From contig CAWICZ010000014.1 of the NCBI GenBank assembly GCA_963834825.1, positions 372,001 to 436,000 of the forward strand: a stretch of 64,000 nucleotides of DNA, in the 5' to 3' direction. This document shows, one piece after another, positions 19,895-28,572 of the stretch. This stretch comes from JACDAN01 sp963834825 (lineage in GTDB: Bacteria; Actinomycetota; Thermoleophilia; Gaiellales; Gaiellaceae). Within the stretch, counting starts at the first letter, position 1. Every line of letters starts with the position of its first letter. The position numbers and the translations under genes are program-made. The notes below the pieces were generated by a model that searched no databases, was not told where the DNA came from, and saw only the letters and a program-made list of their open reading frames with translations.

Positions 19895-19925
19895 GGGGAG
19901 GCGAAGCGCCTCCCCTTCTCGTTTC
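19895..19925 (+). terminator. Strong hairpin terminator
   Basis: Nine-base perfect stem GGGGAGGCG / CGCCTCCCC (19895-19903 and 19907-19915) with a three-base loop, followed by TTCTCGTTT. It lies 26 bases after the stop of the Cys-repeat protein. Confidence 0.8.
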
Positions 19926-19995
19926 CTGGCCCGCTCGAAGTAAGCGGATACGCTTCGGCCGCGATTGACTCAGGGATGCTGACAAGCATCGAGGG

Positions 19996-20016
19996 GAAAC
20001 CCCCGCCTCTGCGGGG
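19996..20016 (-). terminator. Terminator of the secreted protein gene at 20034
   Basis: Stem CCCCGC / GCGGGG with loop CTCT (20001-20016). On the minus strand it is followed by GTTT and lies about 18 bases beyond the stop at 20034. A CTTT on the other side means it may also act on the plus strand. Confidence 0.6.
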
Positions 20017-20033
20017 CTTTCCCGTTCGCTTGC

Positions 20034-20993
20034 TCAGTGGTGGGTGCAGAGCTTGTCGGCGGCTGCGACCTGGTCGAGCGTCGCGTTCATCTGATCTTCG
20101 TGCGCGACGTGCTCTGGATTGTTCGAGTCGAAGTTCGGCAGGCCCTTGCCCTCCCACCGGACATCGGGGGTGACGCCGGGCCCTTCGACGGTCAAACGGT
20201 ACGCCTGGCCGTTGCCCGGCCCGCGGTCTCCGTCGCTGTAGCCGGAGGGATAGACATAGCCGCCGACGAGCGGGTTCCGGGCGCGAAAGTTGTAACAGAA
20301 GACCCCGCTCGGATTGTGGGTCACGAAGGAGTTCTCGCGGCGCCAACCGGGTCCGTGTGACGAACCAAACGTATCCAGGTAGACAAGCCGGCCGTACTTG
20401 TCCAACCGGGCGCCGTAGCGATTGGTCTTGAAGCCATGCACCGGCTGACCGCGATAGGTGAGTCGACCGAAGATGTGGTGATGCCGGCCGCTCCACGACC
20501 AGTCCGTCCAGGCCTCGAGCGTCGCGAGCGGACCGCGCCAGTGTGAGAGATGCAACGCCCGGGCGCGCTGTTTCGGCAACCAAGGCAGAAAGCCGAGATT
20601 CGGAAGCGCGCGCTGCCACTGCTGGACGGCCCAATACGAGCCGTCAGGCGCTTTGCAGGCGGCGACGAGCTGGACGAGCGCCGGTCCGTCATAGGGCCGA
20701 CAGGCATTCCGGAATCGGAGCTTGCGCCCGAAGGCGCCCCAGCCTCCGGCGCGATCAAGCTTGAACTGAACCTGCCTGCGGCCCTTGTGCGGATGGAAGG
20801 CGTTGACCGCGCCCCACGCGAGAACGTCCCACTTCCGCCCGTGCGCCCGGTAGGAAAGCATTGCCTTGCCGTTGCGCGAGACTTTCAGCCGGATGCTCGT
20901 GGCGTCGCGGTCGATCAGCTGCGAGGCGCCGGACGACGAAGCGAAAGCCAAAGTGGCGAAACCAACGAGGACCAGGGCGAGCACCTGACGCAA
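20034..20993 (-). CDS. Secreted protein, unknown
   Basis: 319 residues with a signal peptide (LALVLVGFATLAFASSSGAS). Aromatic- and His-rich, with blocks such as LRFRNACRPYDG, WTDWSWSGRHHHIFGRLTY, YLDTFGSSHGPGW and CYNFRARNPLVGGYVYP; no known catalytic motif. The 5' end is uncertain: TTG at 20993 or GTG at 20984, neither with a strong ribosome binding site. It ends in its own terminator, so it is probably monocistronic. Confidence 0.7.
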   Translation of the reverse strand: MRQVLALVLVGFATLAFASSSGASQLIDRDATSIRLKVSRNGKAMLSYRAHGRKWDVLAWGAVNAFHPHKGRRQVQFKLDRAGGWGAFGRKLRFRNACRPYDGPALVQLVAACKAPDGSYWAVQQWQRALPNLGFLPWLPKQRARALHLSHWRGPLATLEAWTDWSWSGRHHHIFGRLTYRGQPVHGFKTNRYGARLDKYGRLVYLDTFGSSHGPGWRRENSFVTHNPSGVFCYNFRARNPLVGGYVYPSGYSDGDRGPGNGQAYRLTVEGPGVTPDVRWEGKGLPNFDSNNPEHVAHEDQMNATLDQVAAADKLCTHH

Positions 20994-21054
20994 GACGCCT
21001 GCTTCATCGGCACCTCACACCTGACCCGGAAGGCCCGAACGAGGGATTCGATCC

Positions 21055-21696
21055 TCAACCGTCGACCAGTTCCTTGAACGCGGGCTCGTCACGAATTGGA
21101 TCGAAGTCCGAATCATTCCTCGCGTACGTGCGAACCCGGTCCGACCGCCCGACCGCTTGCCGGAGGTGCTCGAGGGCGTCGGTCGTCCGGCCGGCGAGGC
21201 TCTCGCAGCAGGCGAGGTTGTACAGCAGCTCGGGGTACTGGCCAGTGGTGTCGACCAGCTCGCGCGCGCGGTCGGCTGCCTCGGCATACTCACCGGCCTC
21301 GTATAGGGGTCGGATCGGGGCCCAGAGCTCCCAGCCGACGGGCTCGTACGCCTTTCCGGGGACGCCGCCGACAACGATGATCGTCGTCCCGGGCTCCTCG
21401 GCGAACGCCGTTCGCTTGACACCGGGTCGGACGAAGACGAAGGTGCCGGCGGGCGCGTCCTGACGCGCGCCGTCGAGCTCGAAGGCGGCGCGCCCTTTCA
21501 GTACGAGGTAGAGCTCCTCCTGTGAGTCGTCCGACTCGTCGTGCTCGTTGATGATCCGATCGCCGGCGTCGCGGGCGGTCCACGCGGTGATGCCAAAGGC
21601 CGTGATGCCGAAGTGATGGCGTACGGGCCGATAGGGCTCGCGGCCGTCGTCCAGCTCGTCGATCTCGTCCAGTTGCGCTACGGCGTAACTACTCAT
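21055..21696 (-). CDS. Cupin fused to a TPR-like C-terminal module
   Basis: 213 residues from the ATG at 21696, preceded by GGAGG. Residues 1-125 form a cupin (EELYLVLKGRAAFELDG, PAGTFVFVRPGVKR); only some metal-binding His residues are evident. The C-terminal 85 residues form a helical TPR-like unit (LYEAGEYAEAADRARELV, LLYNLACCESLAGRTTDALEHL) ending DSDFDPIRDEPAFKELV. The same module ends the GFA protein at 22412, so it is a shared tail on unrelated enzymes. Function unknown. Confidence 0.78.
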   Translation of the reverse strand: MSSYAVAQLDEIDELDDGREPYRPVRHHFGITAFGITAWTARDAGDRIINEHDESDDSQEELYLVLKGRAAFELDGARQDAPAGTFVFVRPGVKRTAFAEEPGTTIIVVGGVPGKAYEPVGWELWAPIRPLYEAGEYAEAADRARELVDTTGQYPELLYNLACCESLAGRTTDALEHLRQAVGRSDRVRTYARNDSDFDPIRDEPAFKELVDG

Positions 21697-21794
21697 CAAG
21701 GCCTCCTTTGGTCATTTGCCTCTGCGGACGAAGCCCGCGAACTCGGTGGCGCCAGGGATGACGCTGTGGATCATCCGGCGGCGAGCTATCGCAG

Positions 21795-22406
21795 CTACTC
21801 GATGTTGTCGAGGAAGCTGAGCACGCGTTGCTTGAGCAGCGTCGTGGCGCTTTCGTCGTAGTCGGGCAGGCTGCTGTCAGCGAACAGGTGTCGATCGCCG
21901 GGGTACAGGAACAGCTCCGCGCCTTCGATCGTCTCGTCGAGCTCGCGGGCGGCGTCTAGATCTCCCTCGAGGGCGAACTCGTCGGCCTCCATCAGGTGGA
22001 TCTGGAGCGGGACGCCCTCCGGCCAGTCCCCGCCGAACTCCGAGGGCGGCATAGCGGCACTGAAGAGCAACGCTCCCTTGGCGCCCGAACGGGTCTGGGC
22101 CAGCTGCTGCGCCGACATCACCCCGAGCGAGAACCCTGCGTAAACGAGTTCGCTCGGCAGGTCCTCGGCAGCCTGGTCCCCGCGCTCCACGATCGTGCCG
22201 AAGCCGACCTCCCGGGCGTAGCCGATGCCGTCGTCGAGGTTGTCGAAAGTGATGCCGTCGTAGAGGTCGGGGGTGTGAACGACGTGTCCCGCTGCGCGGA
22301 GCTCGTCCGCAAAGGCGACGACCCCGGGGGTCAGCCCCTGCGCGTGGTGAAAGAGCAGGACCTCGGCCACGGGGACAGAGTCTATGGACAGCAACGCCGG
22401 GATCAT
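21795..22406 (-). CDS. Dienelactone hydrolase family protein
   Basis: 203 residues. Alpha/beta hydrolase fold; family pattern VAEVLLFHHAQGLTPGVVAFADELRAAG (given here by its start and end), then YAGFSLGVMSAQQLA with the nucleophile position GFSLG (Ser), Asp in PGDRH and His in RHLF. The usual dienelactone-hydrolase Cys is replaced by Ser. Start uncertain: ATG at 22406 or GTG at 22370, which matches the family start better; neither has a good ribosome binding site. It follows the GFA gene by 5 bases, so it is probably co-transcribed. Confidence 0.8.
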   Translation of the reverse strand: MIPALLSIDSVPVAEVLLFHHAQGLTPGVVAFADELRAAGHVVHTPDLYDGITFDNLDDGIGYAREVGFGTIVERGDQAAEDLPSELVYAGFSLGVMSAQQLAQTRSGAKGALLFSAAMPPSEFGGDWPEGVPLQIHLMEADEFALEGDLDAARELDETIEGAELFLYPGDRHLFADSSLPDYDESATTLLKQRVLSFLDNIE

Positions 22407-22411
22407 CAGGA

Positions 22412-23089
22412 CTAACGGCCGATCAGGTCCTGGAAAGCGGGCTCGCTCCGCATCGGATCGAAGTCGGAGTCCTCCGTCGCCATGTCGCGACAGCCCTCCC
22501 ACATGTCGATCGCCTGGCGAAGGTGCTCGATGCCGTCGGGGGTCCGGCCTGCAAGGCTCTCGCAGCACGCCACGTTGTAATAGAGGTACGCCTGGTCGGG
22601 GTGGGCTGCGATGAGCTCGCGGCCCCTGTCCGCCGCCTCCGCGTACCTACCAGCGTCGTAGAGGGGGCGCACCGGGTCCCACAGCTCGGGGGCGTGACGC
22701 TGGATCGAGTCGGGCAGCGCCACCCACTGATGACGGCGAGAGTCGTAGCCCGACTCCGTCGGCGGCGGGAACGTCGGATCGGCGAACGAGCCGACCGAGA
22801 CGACGATCAGGTCTGGCTCCGTCGGTTCCGTGTAGAAGACCTGCGAGCCGCAGTCAGGGCAGAAATGGAAGACATGCTCCTTCTTGTCGGCCTCGTCCGA
22901 GATTCGTGCGAAGTCGCTGAAGCGACCGACGACCTGCACTTGATCCGTTTTGAACGCCGCCTGCATCCCGAACGCGCTTCCGGTCCGACGTTGGCAGGCA
23001 AGGCAGTGACAGATGGAGACCACAAACGGGTCGCCCGCCACTTCCAGACGAAGTTGCCCACAGTGGCAGGCCGCATCTCGGGTGGCCAT
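22412..23089 (-). CDS. GFA-family (DUF636) zinc protein with TPR-like tail
   Basis: 225 residues from the ATG at 23089. Residues 1-115: GFA/glutathione-dependent formaldehyde-activating fold with zinc Cys in ACHCGQLRLEV, ICHCLACQRRTGSAFG and FHFCPDCGSQVFY. Residues 140-225: the same TPR-like module as in the cupin at 21055 (YDAGRYAEAADRGRELI, YYNVACCESLAGRTPDGIEHL, DSDFDPMRSEPAFQDLI). Catalytic activity of most DUF636 proteins is unproven. Confidence 0.82.
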   Translation of the reverse strand: MATRDAACHCGQLRLEVAGDPFVVSICHCLACQRRTGSAFGMQAAFKTDQVQVVGRFSDFARISDEADKKEHVFHFCPDCGSQVFYTEPTEPDLIVVSVGSFADPTFPPPTESGYDSRRHQWVALPDSIQRHAPELWDPVRPLYDAGRYAEAADRGRELIAAHPDQAYLYYNVACCESLAGRTPDGIEHLRQAIDMWEGCRDMATEDSDFDPMRSEPAFQDLIGR

Positions 23090-23274
23090 CGCCGCGGAAC
23101 CTAACCAAAGTCCGTCTGCTCCCGACGCATCCGGGCGGCCGGGTGAGATTCCCTCCACTGCGCGGAGACGAGCTACAGGGCAAGAACCCTCGACCCGGAA
23201 ATCGCGGCGCGAGCTTCCGCCACCGTTGCCGCGGATGCGCCAGCCCTCCTGGCGAGCGGGCGTCCAGGTATCCG

Positions 23275-23826
23275 TCACCGCTTCGTGTCGGAATCGAGCG
23301 GCCACGGAAGGCGCAGCGGCAGGTAGTCGCCCGGCCAGTCGAAGTGCGCCTCGTCCGGATCGTCTGTCTCCTTTCCGACGGACGCGCCGTACTTCGCCGC
23401 CACCTCGCTGACCGGGTAGCGGATCGTCACCTCCGACCGCGCGCCGATCATCAGAATCGCGCACGGCCCGTCGCCCGCGCCGACGATCACATGCGGGGTA
23501 TCGGCCGGACAATGGAAGTAGTCCCACTGACGCAGCGGCCGTTCCTCGTCTTCGACGATCAACGTGCACTCGCCGGCGAGGACAAGGAACCCCTCCTGCA
23601 CGCCCTCCGCGTGGTAGAGCGCGTTCGGGTCGCCCGGCCAGAGGACGCGGACGTTGACGCCGAGGTCACCGAACGGCGACTCCCGCGGCTCGAGCGGGTA
23701 CAGCGCGCCGCCCTTCTCTTCGTTGCGCACCGCTAGGGCGTCGGAGAGGTTGTGGACGAACCAGCCGTCCGTCGTGATGTAGCGGCCGTACGGGGTCTCT
23801 TCCGAGCGTGCTTCCTTCACGGGCAT
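23275..23826 (-). CDS. Cupin-domain protein
   Basis: 183 residues; ATG with AGGGGGACGA directly upstream. Cupin 2 barrel: NALYHAEGVQEGFLVLAGE carries the His/Glu metal region, and WDYFHCPADTPHVIVG the second His. C-terminal extension FDWPGDYLPLRLPWP. Possibly binds a small molecule or acts as an isomerase or dioxygenase; nothing specifies the substrate. Alone between two intergenic gaps. Confidence 0.75.
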   Translation of the reverse strand: MPVKEARSEETPYGRYITTDGWFVHNLSDALAVRNEEKGGALYPLEPRESPFGDLGVNVRVLWPGDPNALYHAEGVQEGFLVLAGECTLIVEDEERPLRQWDYFHCPADTPHVIVGAGDGPCAILMIGARSEVTIRYPVSEVAAKYGASVGKETDDPDEAHFDWPGDYLPLRLPWPLDSDTKR

Positions 23827-24027
23827 TCGTCCCCCTTGGTGTTAGGCGTCGACCTTCCCAACGGCTTCAGGAGTCAACCCGAAGGTGACGATCGAGGCGA
23901 TCGCCCACATGGACGCCTCGGCCCCCGCCGAACGGCTCTCCTCACCCTCAGATGGCACCTGGCCGCGTCGCCGCCGGAGCGAAGAAGCTGCCCGGGCGCA
24001 GCTCCTTCGCCTCGACGTTGAGTTCGA

Positions 24028-25248
24028 CTACGAAGCTGCGGCGCGGTACGCCTTTCCGTACTCCCTGTACGCGCCCTTGTAATCGTTCGCTGCCCTAGCC
24101 GCGTCGCCGGATGCGAGGAACGCCGGGGCGTTCCCGACGCCCTGTCCCGTGGCCTGCATCTTCGCGATCGTGTCGGCCACGATCGAACGGGTCAGGTTGA
24201 GGTGGCCTCCGTTGGCCTCCGGCACCCCGAACAGCGCGAGCGGGTGATTGCCCGGGTCGGAGAGGTCGTCCTCGATATGCATGCGCAGGTTGAGCGCACC
24301 TTGGTCGGAAACGGTGACCGCCAAGTTGTCGAGCTTGGTGTTCGCGGCGTCCAGCTTGTTGTTCACGACCGTGGCGTTGGCCGTGAACTCGTTGTGAAAC
24401 ACGGTCAGGCTGTTCTGCAGGTTGTTCACGTTCGTGAGGAGCGTGTTCACGCTCGTCTGGGTCGCCCGTGTCGAGACCGCGACGTCCAGCCTCGAGTTCA
24501 CCAGGGTGCTCAAAGTGGCCAGGTTCGTAATGAGCGTGTTCACGCTCGTCTGGGTAGCCCGTGTCGAGACCGCGACGTCCAGGTTCTGGGTCACCAGGGC
24601 CTGATGGTCGGCGTCATCGCACGCCGAAGCGATGTTGTAGAGGTGCTCGAAGCCCCGGAGCGTGGCGTTTGGGACCGCCCAGACGACCACGGCGGCGATC
24701 CGCACCAGCACAGAGACCAGGTCGGTGGGGACAGCCAAGAGGATGCCCTCTGCCACGAGCGCAGCGTCGGCCGCGATCTCGACATCGGTCTGGGTGATGC
24801 CCGCCGCGCGTGCCGTGGGACAGTCGTCGGGGGTGATCTTGAGCGAATACCCCGACTTCGCCTGCATGCGCGTGGCGAGCCTTCCCAGGGTCACCGGAAG
24901 CGTGCGCCACCCCGGGGACGCCGAGAAGCTCTTCTGGAGCACGGCGAGCTGCTCCGGCGTCATCGTCCGAACGGCCGCGCGGGCCTGGGCGAAACCCTTC
25001 GCCGGCGTGAACCCGATCGACCTGAACGCGGCTCGCCCCTGCGGTGTCGCTTGCACCTTCATCGCGACGCCCTGCATCTGGACGAGGTAGGTCGTGAACT
25101 CTTGCCGGAATGCCGCCTGGTCGCTCCTCTCGGATGTCTGTGTCGCCGACGATGCGCCCACCGACAGGACCAGGGCAAGCATGACGGCCGGTACGAGAAC
25201 GCCGAAGACACGGCGGATTTTGCGGCCACGTGGAATACGTGAACTCAT
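24028..25248 (-). CDS. Secreted helical protein with internal repeat, unknown
   Basis: 406 residues; ATG preceded by AGGGAGGGAC. Signal peptide (FGVLVPAVMLALVLSVGASS), a helical N-terminal half with three Cys-bearing or hydrophobic helices (IAADAALVAEGILLAVPTDL), then a repeat (LDVAVSTRATQTSVNTL) occurring twice 31 residues apart, and a coiled-coil-like stretch (NNKLDAANTKLDNL). The C-terminus resembles one TPR helix pair (AARAANDYKGAYREYGKAY). Exported; function not recognised. Confidence 0.65.
   Translation of the reverse strand: MSSRIPRGRKIRRVFGVLVPAVMLALVLSVGASSATQTSERSDQAAFRQEFTTYLVQMQGVAMKVQATPQGRAAFRSIGFTPAKGFAQARAAVRTMTPEQLAVLQKSFSASPGWRTLPVTLGRLATRMQAKSGYSLKITPDDCPTARAAGITQTDVEIAADAALVAEGILLAVPTDLVSVLVRIAAVVVWAVPNATLRGFEHLYNIASACDDADHQALVTQNLDVAVSTRATQTSVNTLITNLATLSTLVNSRLDVAVSTRATQTSVNTLLTNVNNLQNSLTVFHNEFTANATVVNNKLDAANTKLDNLAVTVSDQGALNLRMHIEDDLSDPGNHPLALFGVPEANGGHLNLTRSIVADTIAKMQATGQGVGNAPAFLASGDAARAANDYKGAYREYGKAYRAAAS
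24439..24582. repeat. Two 51-bp direct repeats in the secreted helical protein gene
   Basis: The 51 bases at 24439-24489 recur at 24532-24582 with one mismatch, 93 bases (31 codons) apart, in frame. Near identity at DNA level, including third positions, points to a recent duplication or gene conversion rather than old protein repeats. Confidence 0.85.
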
Positions 25249-25653
25249 ATGTCCCTCCCTTGAGGTCGTGGAGCGTTTTACGCGCGCCGACAGACCTCGG
25301 GGGTGCCGACGTCCACATACCCGGATGTGGCACGCCGACGCCCGCCCCGGCCAAGGTCAGGGCCGCAGGTGACCAAGACGCGAAGCGGGCTGCTGCGAAG
25401 AACCCGCTGAAACCTGACGGCAACTAGCTGAGTCTCCCTCGCATGCCGGAGGCAGTCAAGGGCGCCGGTACGGTCGTCGCCGAATGCTGGGCAACTGCTG
25501 AACACGCCGTTCGAGGCGCCCCGAGATCGGCGCCCGCGACATTTGCTGCACCCAAGTTTCGACGGTGGGGGCGGTCCCTCTCGCCTCGATGTGCTGAGAC
25601 CCGGCGGCTTGAAGAAGGCCGCAGCAAGCGGGCCTTGGGCACTGAAGCGCGGT
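25249..25653. other. Gene-poor stretch
   Basis: 405 bases with the promoter region of the secreted protein at its left end. I see no supported gene, RNA or element; open frames here lack start signals and family resemblance. The base mix is less GC-extreme than in the neighbouring genes. Confidence 0.5.
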
Positions 25654-25953
25654 ATGGGCGTACCCTCTGGAGTTGTGTCTCTCCCGCGCCCTGGGTCAGG
25701 AGATGACAAGGTCCGGAAATACGGCCCGCTGATCGGCATCATCGCCGCGATCGGCACGCTGATCGTCGTGTTCATCGTGTGGGGCTCCAACGGCTCGGAC
25801 GCGGAGCGCGGTGCCTGTACAGAGATTCCCGCGGGTCGGATACCACCCGCCATCATCTGCCACGGGAATGCCACCCCGGAGAACTCGAAAGAGCGCGACT
25901 GTATTCGGGTTTCGACCTTCCGGGACGCCACGTACTGGACCTGCTCCGGTTGA
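25654..25953 (+). CDS. Hypothetical single-helix membrane protein
   Basis: 99 residues from an ATG at 25654 (a GTG shortly downstream near TCTGGAG is possible). One strong membrane helix (GPLIGIIAAIGTLIVVFIVWG) followed by a small external domain with four Cys (ACTEIP, IICHG, DCIRVS, WTCSG) that could form two disulfides. No homologue recognised; the start is weakly supported. Confidence 0.4.
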   Translation: MGVPSGVVSLPRPGSGDDKVRKYGPLIGIIAAIGTLIVVFIVWGSNGSDAERGACTEIPAGRIPPAIICHGNATPENSKERDCIRVSTFRDATYWTCSG

Positions 25954-26116
25954 ACGTTTCCGCAGCTGCCGGGCCGACCCGCCATCGTTCAAGACAACCG
26001 TGCTCGGCCCAGACGATCCAGGAAGCTCTCCAAAAAACGACCGGGGATCGGCTCAGGAGTCACAGCGTGATCGGGCTGTCACGCCGGAGGTCGCGGGTTC
26101 TCGTATCCAGGCCAGA

Positions 26117-26911
26117 TCACGCAAACCAGCGGTCGAGGAACGCCCGGGCGGTGGGGACCGTGAGCGCGCTCGCTGCGCACGCCCCTCCGTGTCCAAGGCC
26201 CGGCAACCGCAAACTCTGACCGTTGGGGATCATCGCGGCCACTTTCGCGGCGTCGTCGTCCTCGTCCTCCAACTCCCCGGCGATGAGTAGCGCCGGGACG
26301 GGGAACGACCTGATGTCCTCATCCGGGATCCCGTTCCACGTACGACGCACAAGACGGGCGGCGAGCAGCGCCTCTGGATCGGCTCGGAGGATGACGGCCT
26401 GCGCCCAGGATGGGAACTCGCGGTCGAACGTCTCACCCATGTCGATCTTGAACCGTTCGACGAGCTCGCTCGTCCCGCCGTGCCTGAGGGCCTCGGCCCA
26501 CCCGTCGATCTCCGTCGGCTCGTCGGGCACGGGTCGCGGATCCCAGAAGCCCGAAGCCACGATCGCCGGGACCCGCTCCGGGGCGGCAGCCGCAGTCATC
26601 CACGCGATCCGTCCACCGTAAGACTGCCCCCAGATCGCGAAGCGATCCAGACCTTCGGCGTCGGCGACCGCGAACACGTCGCCGGTGAGGGCATCCACCG
26701 TGTAGTCGACGGCTTCGTGCGGCTTGTCGCTCGCGCCGCTGCCGCGAATGTCGACGTTGACGAGGCGGTGATCGCTCATGAGTTCGTCCACGTACCCCGG
26801 CTCGGTCCACCACGATCGATCGCAGCACCAGCCGTGCAACAGCATGAGCGGCCGACCCTCGCCGACCGCGTCGTAGCTGATCCTCACACCGCCGCTCTTG
26901 ACCTCGGGCAT
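26117..26911 (-). CDS. Alpha/beta hydrolase
   Basis: 264 residues from the ATG at 26911. Oxyanion motif LHGWCCDRSWW, nucleophile elbow GQSYGG (Ser), GELEDEDDDAAKV near the acid, and His in PGLGHGGAC. Layout of a non-haem peroxidase/esterase-type hydrolase. The substrate is not deducible. Directly upstream on the same strand lies a decayed FMN reductase. Confidence 0.8.
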   Translation of the reverse strand: MPEVKSGGVRISYDAVGEGRPLMLLHGWCCDRSWWTEPGYVDELMSDHRLVNVDIRGSGASDKPHEAVDYTVDALTGDVFAVADAEGLDRFAIWGQSYGGRIAWMTAAAAPERVPAIVASGFWDPRPVPDEPTEIDGWAEALRHGGTSELVERFKIDMGETFDREFPSWAQAVILRADPEALLAARLVRRTWNGIPDEDIRSFPVPALLIAGELEDEDDDAAKVAAMIPNGQSLRLPGLGHGGACAASALTVPTARAFLDRWFA

Positions 26912-26964
26912 GGTCTCGCCACAACCTAACTGCACCGCCATTTGGGGTGCGAATCGCCGGCAAG

Positions 26965-27230
26965 CGAGTGAGCGTTCTCTGGTAGGGCGGGCTGCTCCAG
27001 ATCAATCCATCCGCCGCGTAGCAGGACTCGATCAGCTCCGCAGCGGCCTCTCCCAGCTCGTCGTCGTCGGGGTGTACATCGGTAGGCCGAGCTCAGGCAG
27101 GTCGAGCAGCCGCGTCTGCCCGCCTGAGGCCGCCGCTCCTGCAGCACCCGCTGCAATGCGACCCGACTCTTCGATGCGCGCGCGAGCGAGCCGCCGAGGC
27201 CGACGATCGTCGGTGCCGCTACGACTCGGG
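26965..27230 (-). pseudogene. Remnant of NADPH-dependent FMN reductase
   Basis: Three successive minus-strand frames together spell the family N-terminal half: PTIVGLGGSLARASKSRVAL, then GGQTRLLDLPELGLPMYTP, then AAELIESCYAADGLIWSSPPYQRT. Two frame changes (deletion type, opposite in sense to the +1 breaks elsewhere) separate them, and the C-terminal half is absent, replaced by the 5' end of the hydrolase gene. About 90 of about 180 residues remain. A genuine gene remnant. Confidence 0.72.
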
Positions 27231-27554
27231 CTTCGGACGCGTGGGCGAGTCGATACACACGACGCGCGCTGGCTGATCGCCCAGGACCTCATAGCCGTGG
27301 GCCACCCCGGCGGGCGTGACGATCACGTCGCCAGGGTTTGCGTCGAGCGTTTCGCCCTCGACCGTCCAGCGCATGCGGCCCGAGCGCATCACGATCACGT
27401 GGTCCTGCGGTGGATCGTGCACATGCATCTCCTTGACCTGCCCGATAGCGTGGGTCACGAGGTGAACCTCGACATGGTCGAGCCAGATGCCCTCGTCTTC
27501 GCCGTTCGGTCGGACGAAGCGGCTGTAGTCCGTGTTGTCGCTGATCTTGACCAT
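27219..27554 (-). CDS. Small cupin protein
   Basis: 111 residues; GAGGAGGG precedes the ATG. Single cupin barrel with metal residues HVHDPPQDH and the Glu-less second motif PAGVAHGYE (His). Probably a metal-dependent small-molecule binder or dioxygenase-like protein. Its 3' end overlaps the FMN-reductase remnant by a few bases, suggesting an earlier coupled pair. Confidence 0.78.
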   Translation of the reverse strand: MVKISDNTDYSRFVRPNGEDEGIWLDHVEVHLVTHAIGQVKEMHVHDPPQDHVIVMRSGRMRWTVEGETLDANPGDVIVTPAGVAHGYEVLGDQPARVVCIDSPTRPKPES

Positions 27555-27592
27555 CGCGCCCTCCTCGTCACATCGTCTTGATCAGTCCCGGC

Positions 27593-27730
27593 TCAGCGTC
27601 TGCCCTCGGGGTCGATTTCAACTTGCGACGGGCCGGGGTCGTCGAACGTGGGGTCGGTGAGCAGGGGCCACCCGTCGGCTTGGATCAGGGCGGTCGGCCC
27701 GCCGATGTGAGTGATCCGCACTCCGGTCAC
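27593..27730 (-). pseudogene. Truncated MBL-fold metallohydrolase (N-terminal 45 residues)
   Basis: The GTG at 27730 overlaps the stop of the hydrolase gene (GTGA). The product begins VRITHIGGPTALIQADGW and LLTDPTFDDPG, the typical first strand pair of MBL-fold hydrolases, then stops after 45 residues before any HxHxDH motif. The rest of the gene is missing. The retained coupling shows it was the second cistron of an operon. Confidence 0.7.
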
Positions 27731-28572
27731 GCGGTGCTCTGCACCGACCGGCTCGTAGCCCAATCCAGCGCGTGCTCGGTCGCCCACGTGAGCGCGTAGT
27801 CGGCGATCTCCTCCCATCCCTCCTGGGAGGGCATGAGGTGCGAGCGGCCCTCGTACTCCTTGACCTCGGTGATCGTGCCTTCGGCCTTGTAGTGCTTGGC
27901 GTTCGAGCGCTGGATCTTCGGGGGCATGAGGTGGTCCTCGCTCCCCGAGATGAACAGGAGCGGCGCCCGGTTGGGGTTCTTGTAGTCGACGTACGTGTCG
28001 TCGTGGCCGGGGTGGATGTTCGCGAGCACGCTGCCCCAGAACACGTTGCCGGAAGCCGGGATGTGGTAGCGCTCGTACAGCCTCCGCGCCTCCCCCTCGC
28101 TGAACGTGTTCGTGAACGCATAGCGCCACTGCTCGAAGGTGAATCCCACCGCCTTGTGGCGGTTGGCAGGGTTCTTGAGCACGGGGAACGTCGACTTGAT
28201 CTGCGTGAGAGGCACCACCTTGACGCCCTCAGTGGGAGCCGAATTGATCGCCACACCGGCCGCCCCGTAGCCGCGATCCATCAGCTGCTGCGTGAAGACA
28301 CCGCCCGCCGAGTGACCCATCAGGATCGGAGGTGCGTCCAGCTCCCGGACGACCGACTCGAGCTGCTCGATCACCGCGGGAACCGTGAGCTCCTCGATCG
28401 GCGTCGAGTCCGCGTTCAGCGCCTCGACCTCCACCTCGAACCCCGGATACGCGGGAGTGAGGACGCGGTAGCCACGGCCCTCGTAACGGGCCTTCCAGTC
28501 CTCCCAGCTTCGCGGCGTCACCCAGAAGCCGTGGATCAGGACGATCGTGTCGGGTGTCTTTGCCTCGGTCAT
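27727..28572 (-). CDS. Alpha/beta hydrolase (esterase/haloperoxidase type)
   Basis: 281 residues; AAGGAGGAC precedes the ATG. HGFWVTPRSWEDW oxyanion region, nucleophile GHSAGG (Ser), GSEDHLMPP acid region and His in YEGRSHLMPS. Full length for the family. Upstream it overlaps (ATGA) the tail of a decayed hydrolase and downstream (GTGA) a truncated MBL gene, so it is the sole intact member of a decaying three-gene operon. Confidence 0.85.
   Translation of the reverse strand: MTEAKTPDTIVLIHGFWVTPRSWEDWKARYEGRGYRVLTPAYPGFEVEVEALNADSTPIEELTVPAVIEQLESVVRELDAPPILMGHSAGGVFTQQLMDRGYGAAGVAINSAPTEGVKVVPLTQIKSTFPVLKNPANRHKAVGFTFEQWRYAFTNTFSEGEARRLYERYHIPASGNVFWGSVLANIHPGHDDTYVDYKNPNRAPLLFISGSEDHLMPPKIQRSNAKHYKAEGTITEVKEYEGRSHLMPSQEGWEEIADYALTWATEHALDWATSRSVQSTA

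Noticed and set aside
25230..25427. 65-codon plus-strand open frame
   Set aside because: Starts inside the opposite gene, no ribosome binding site, no recognisable family.
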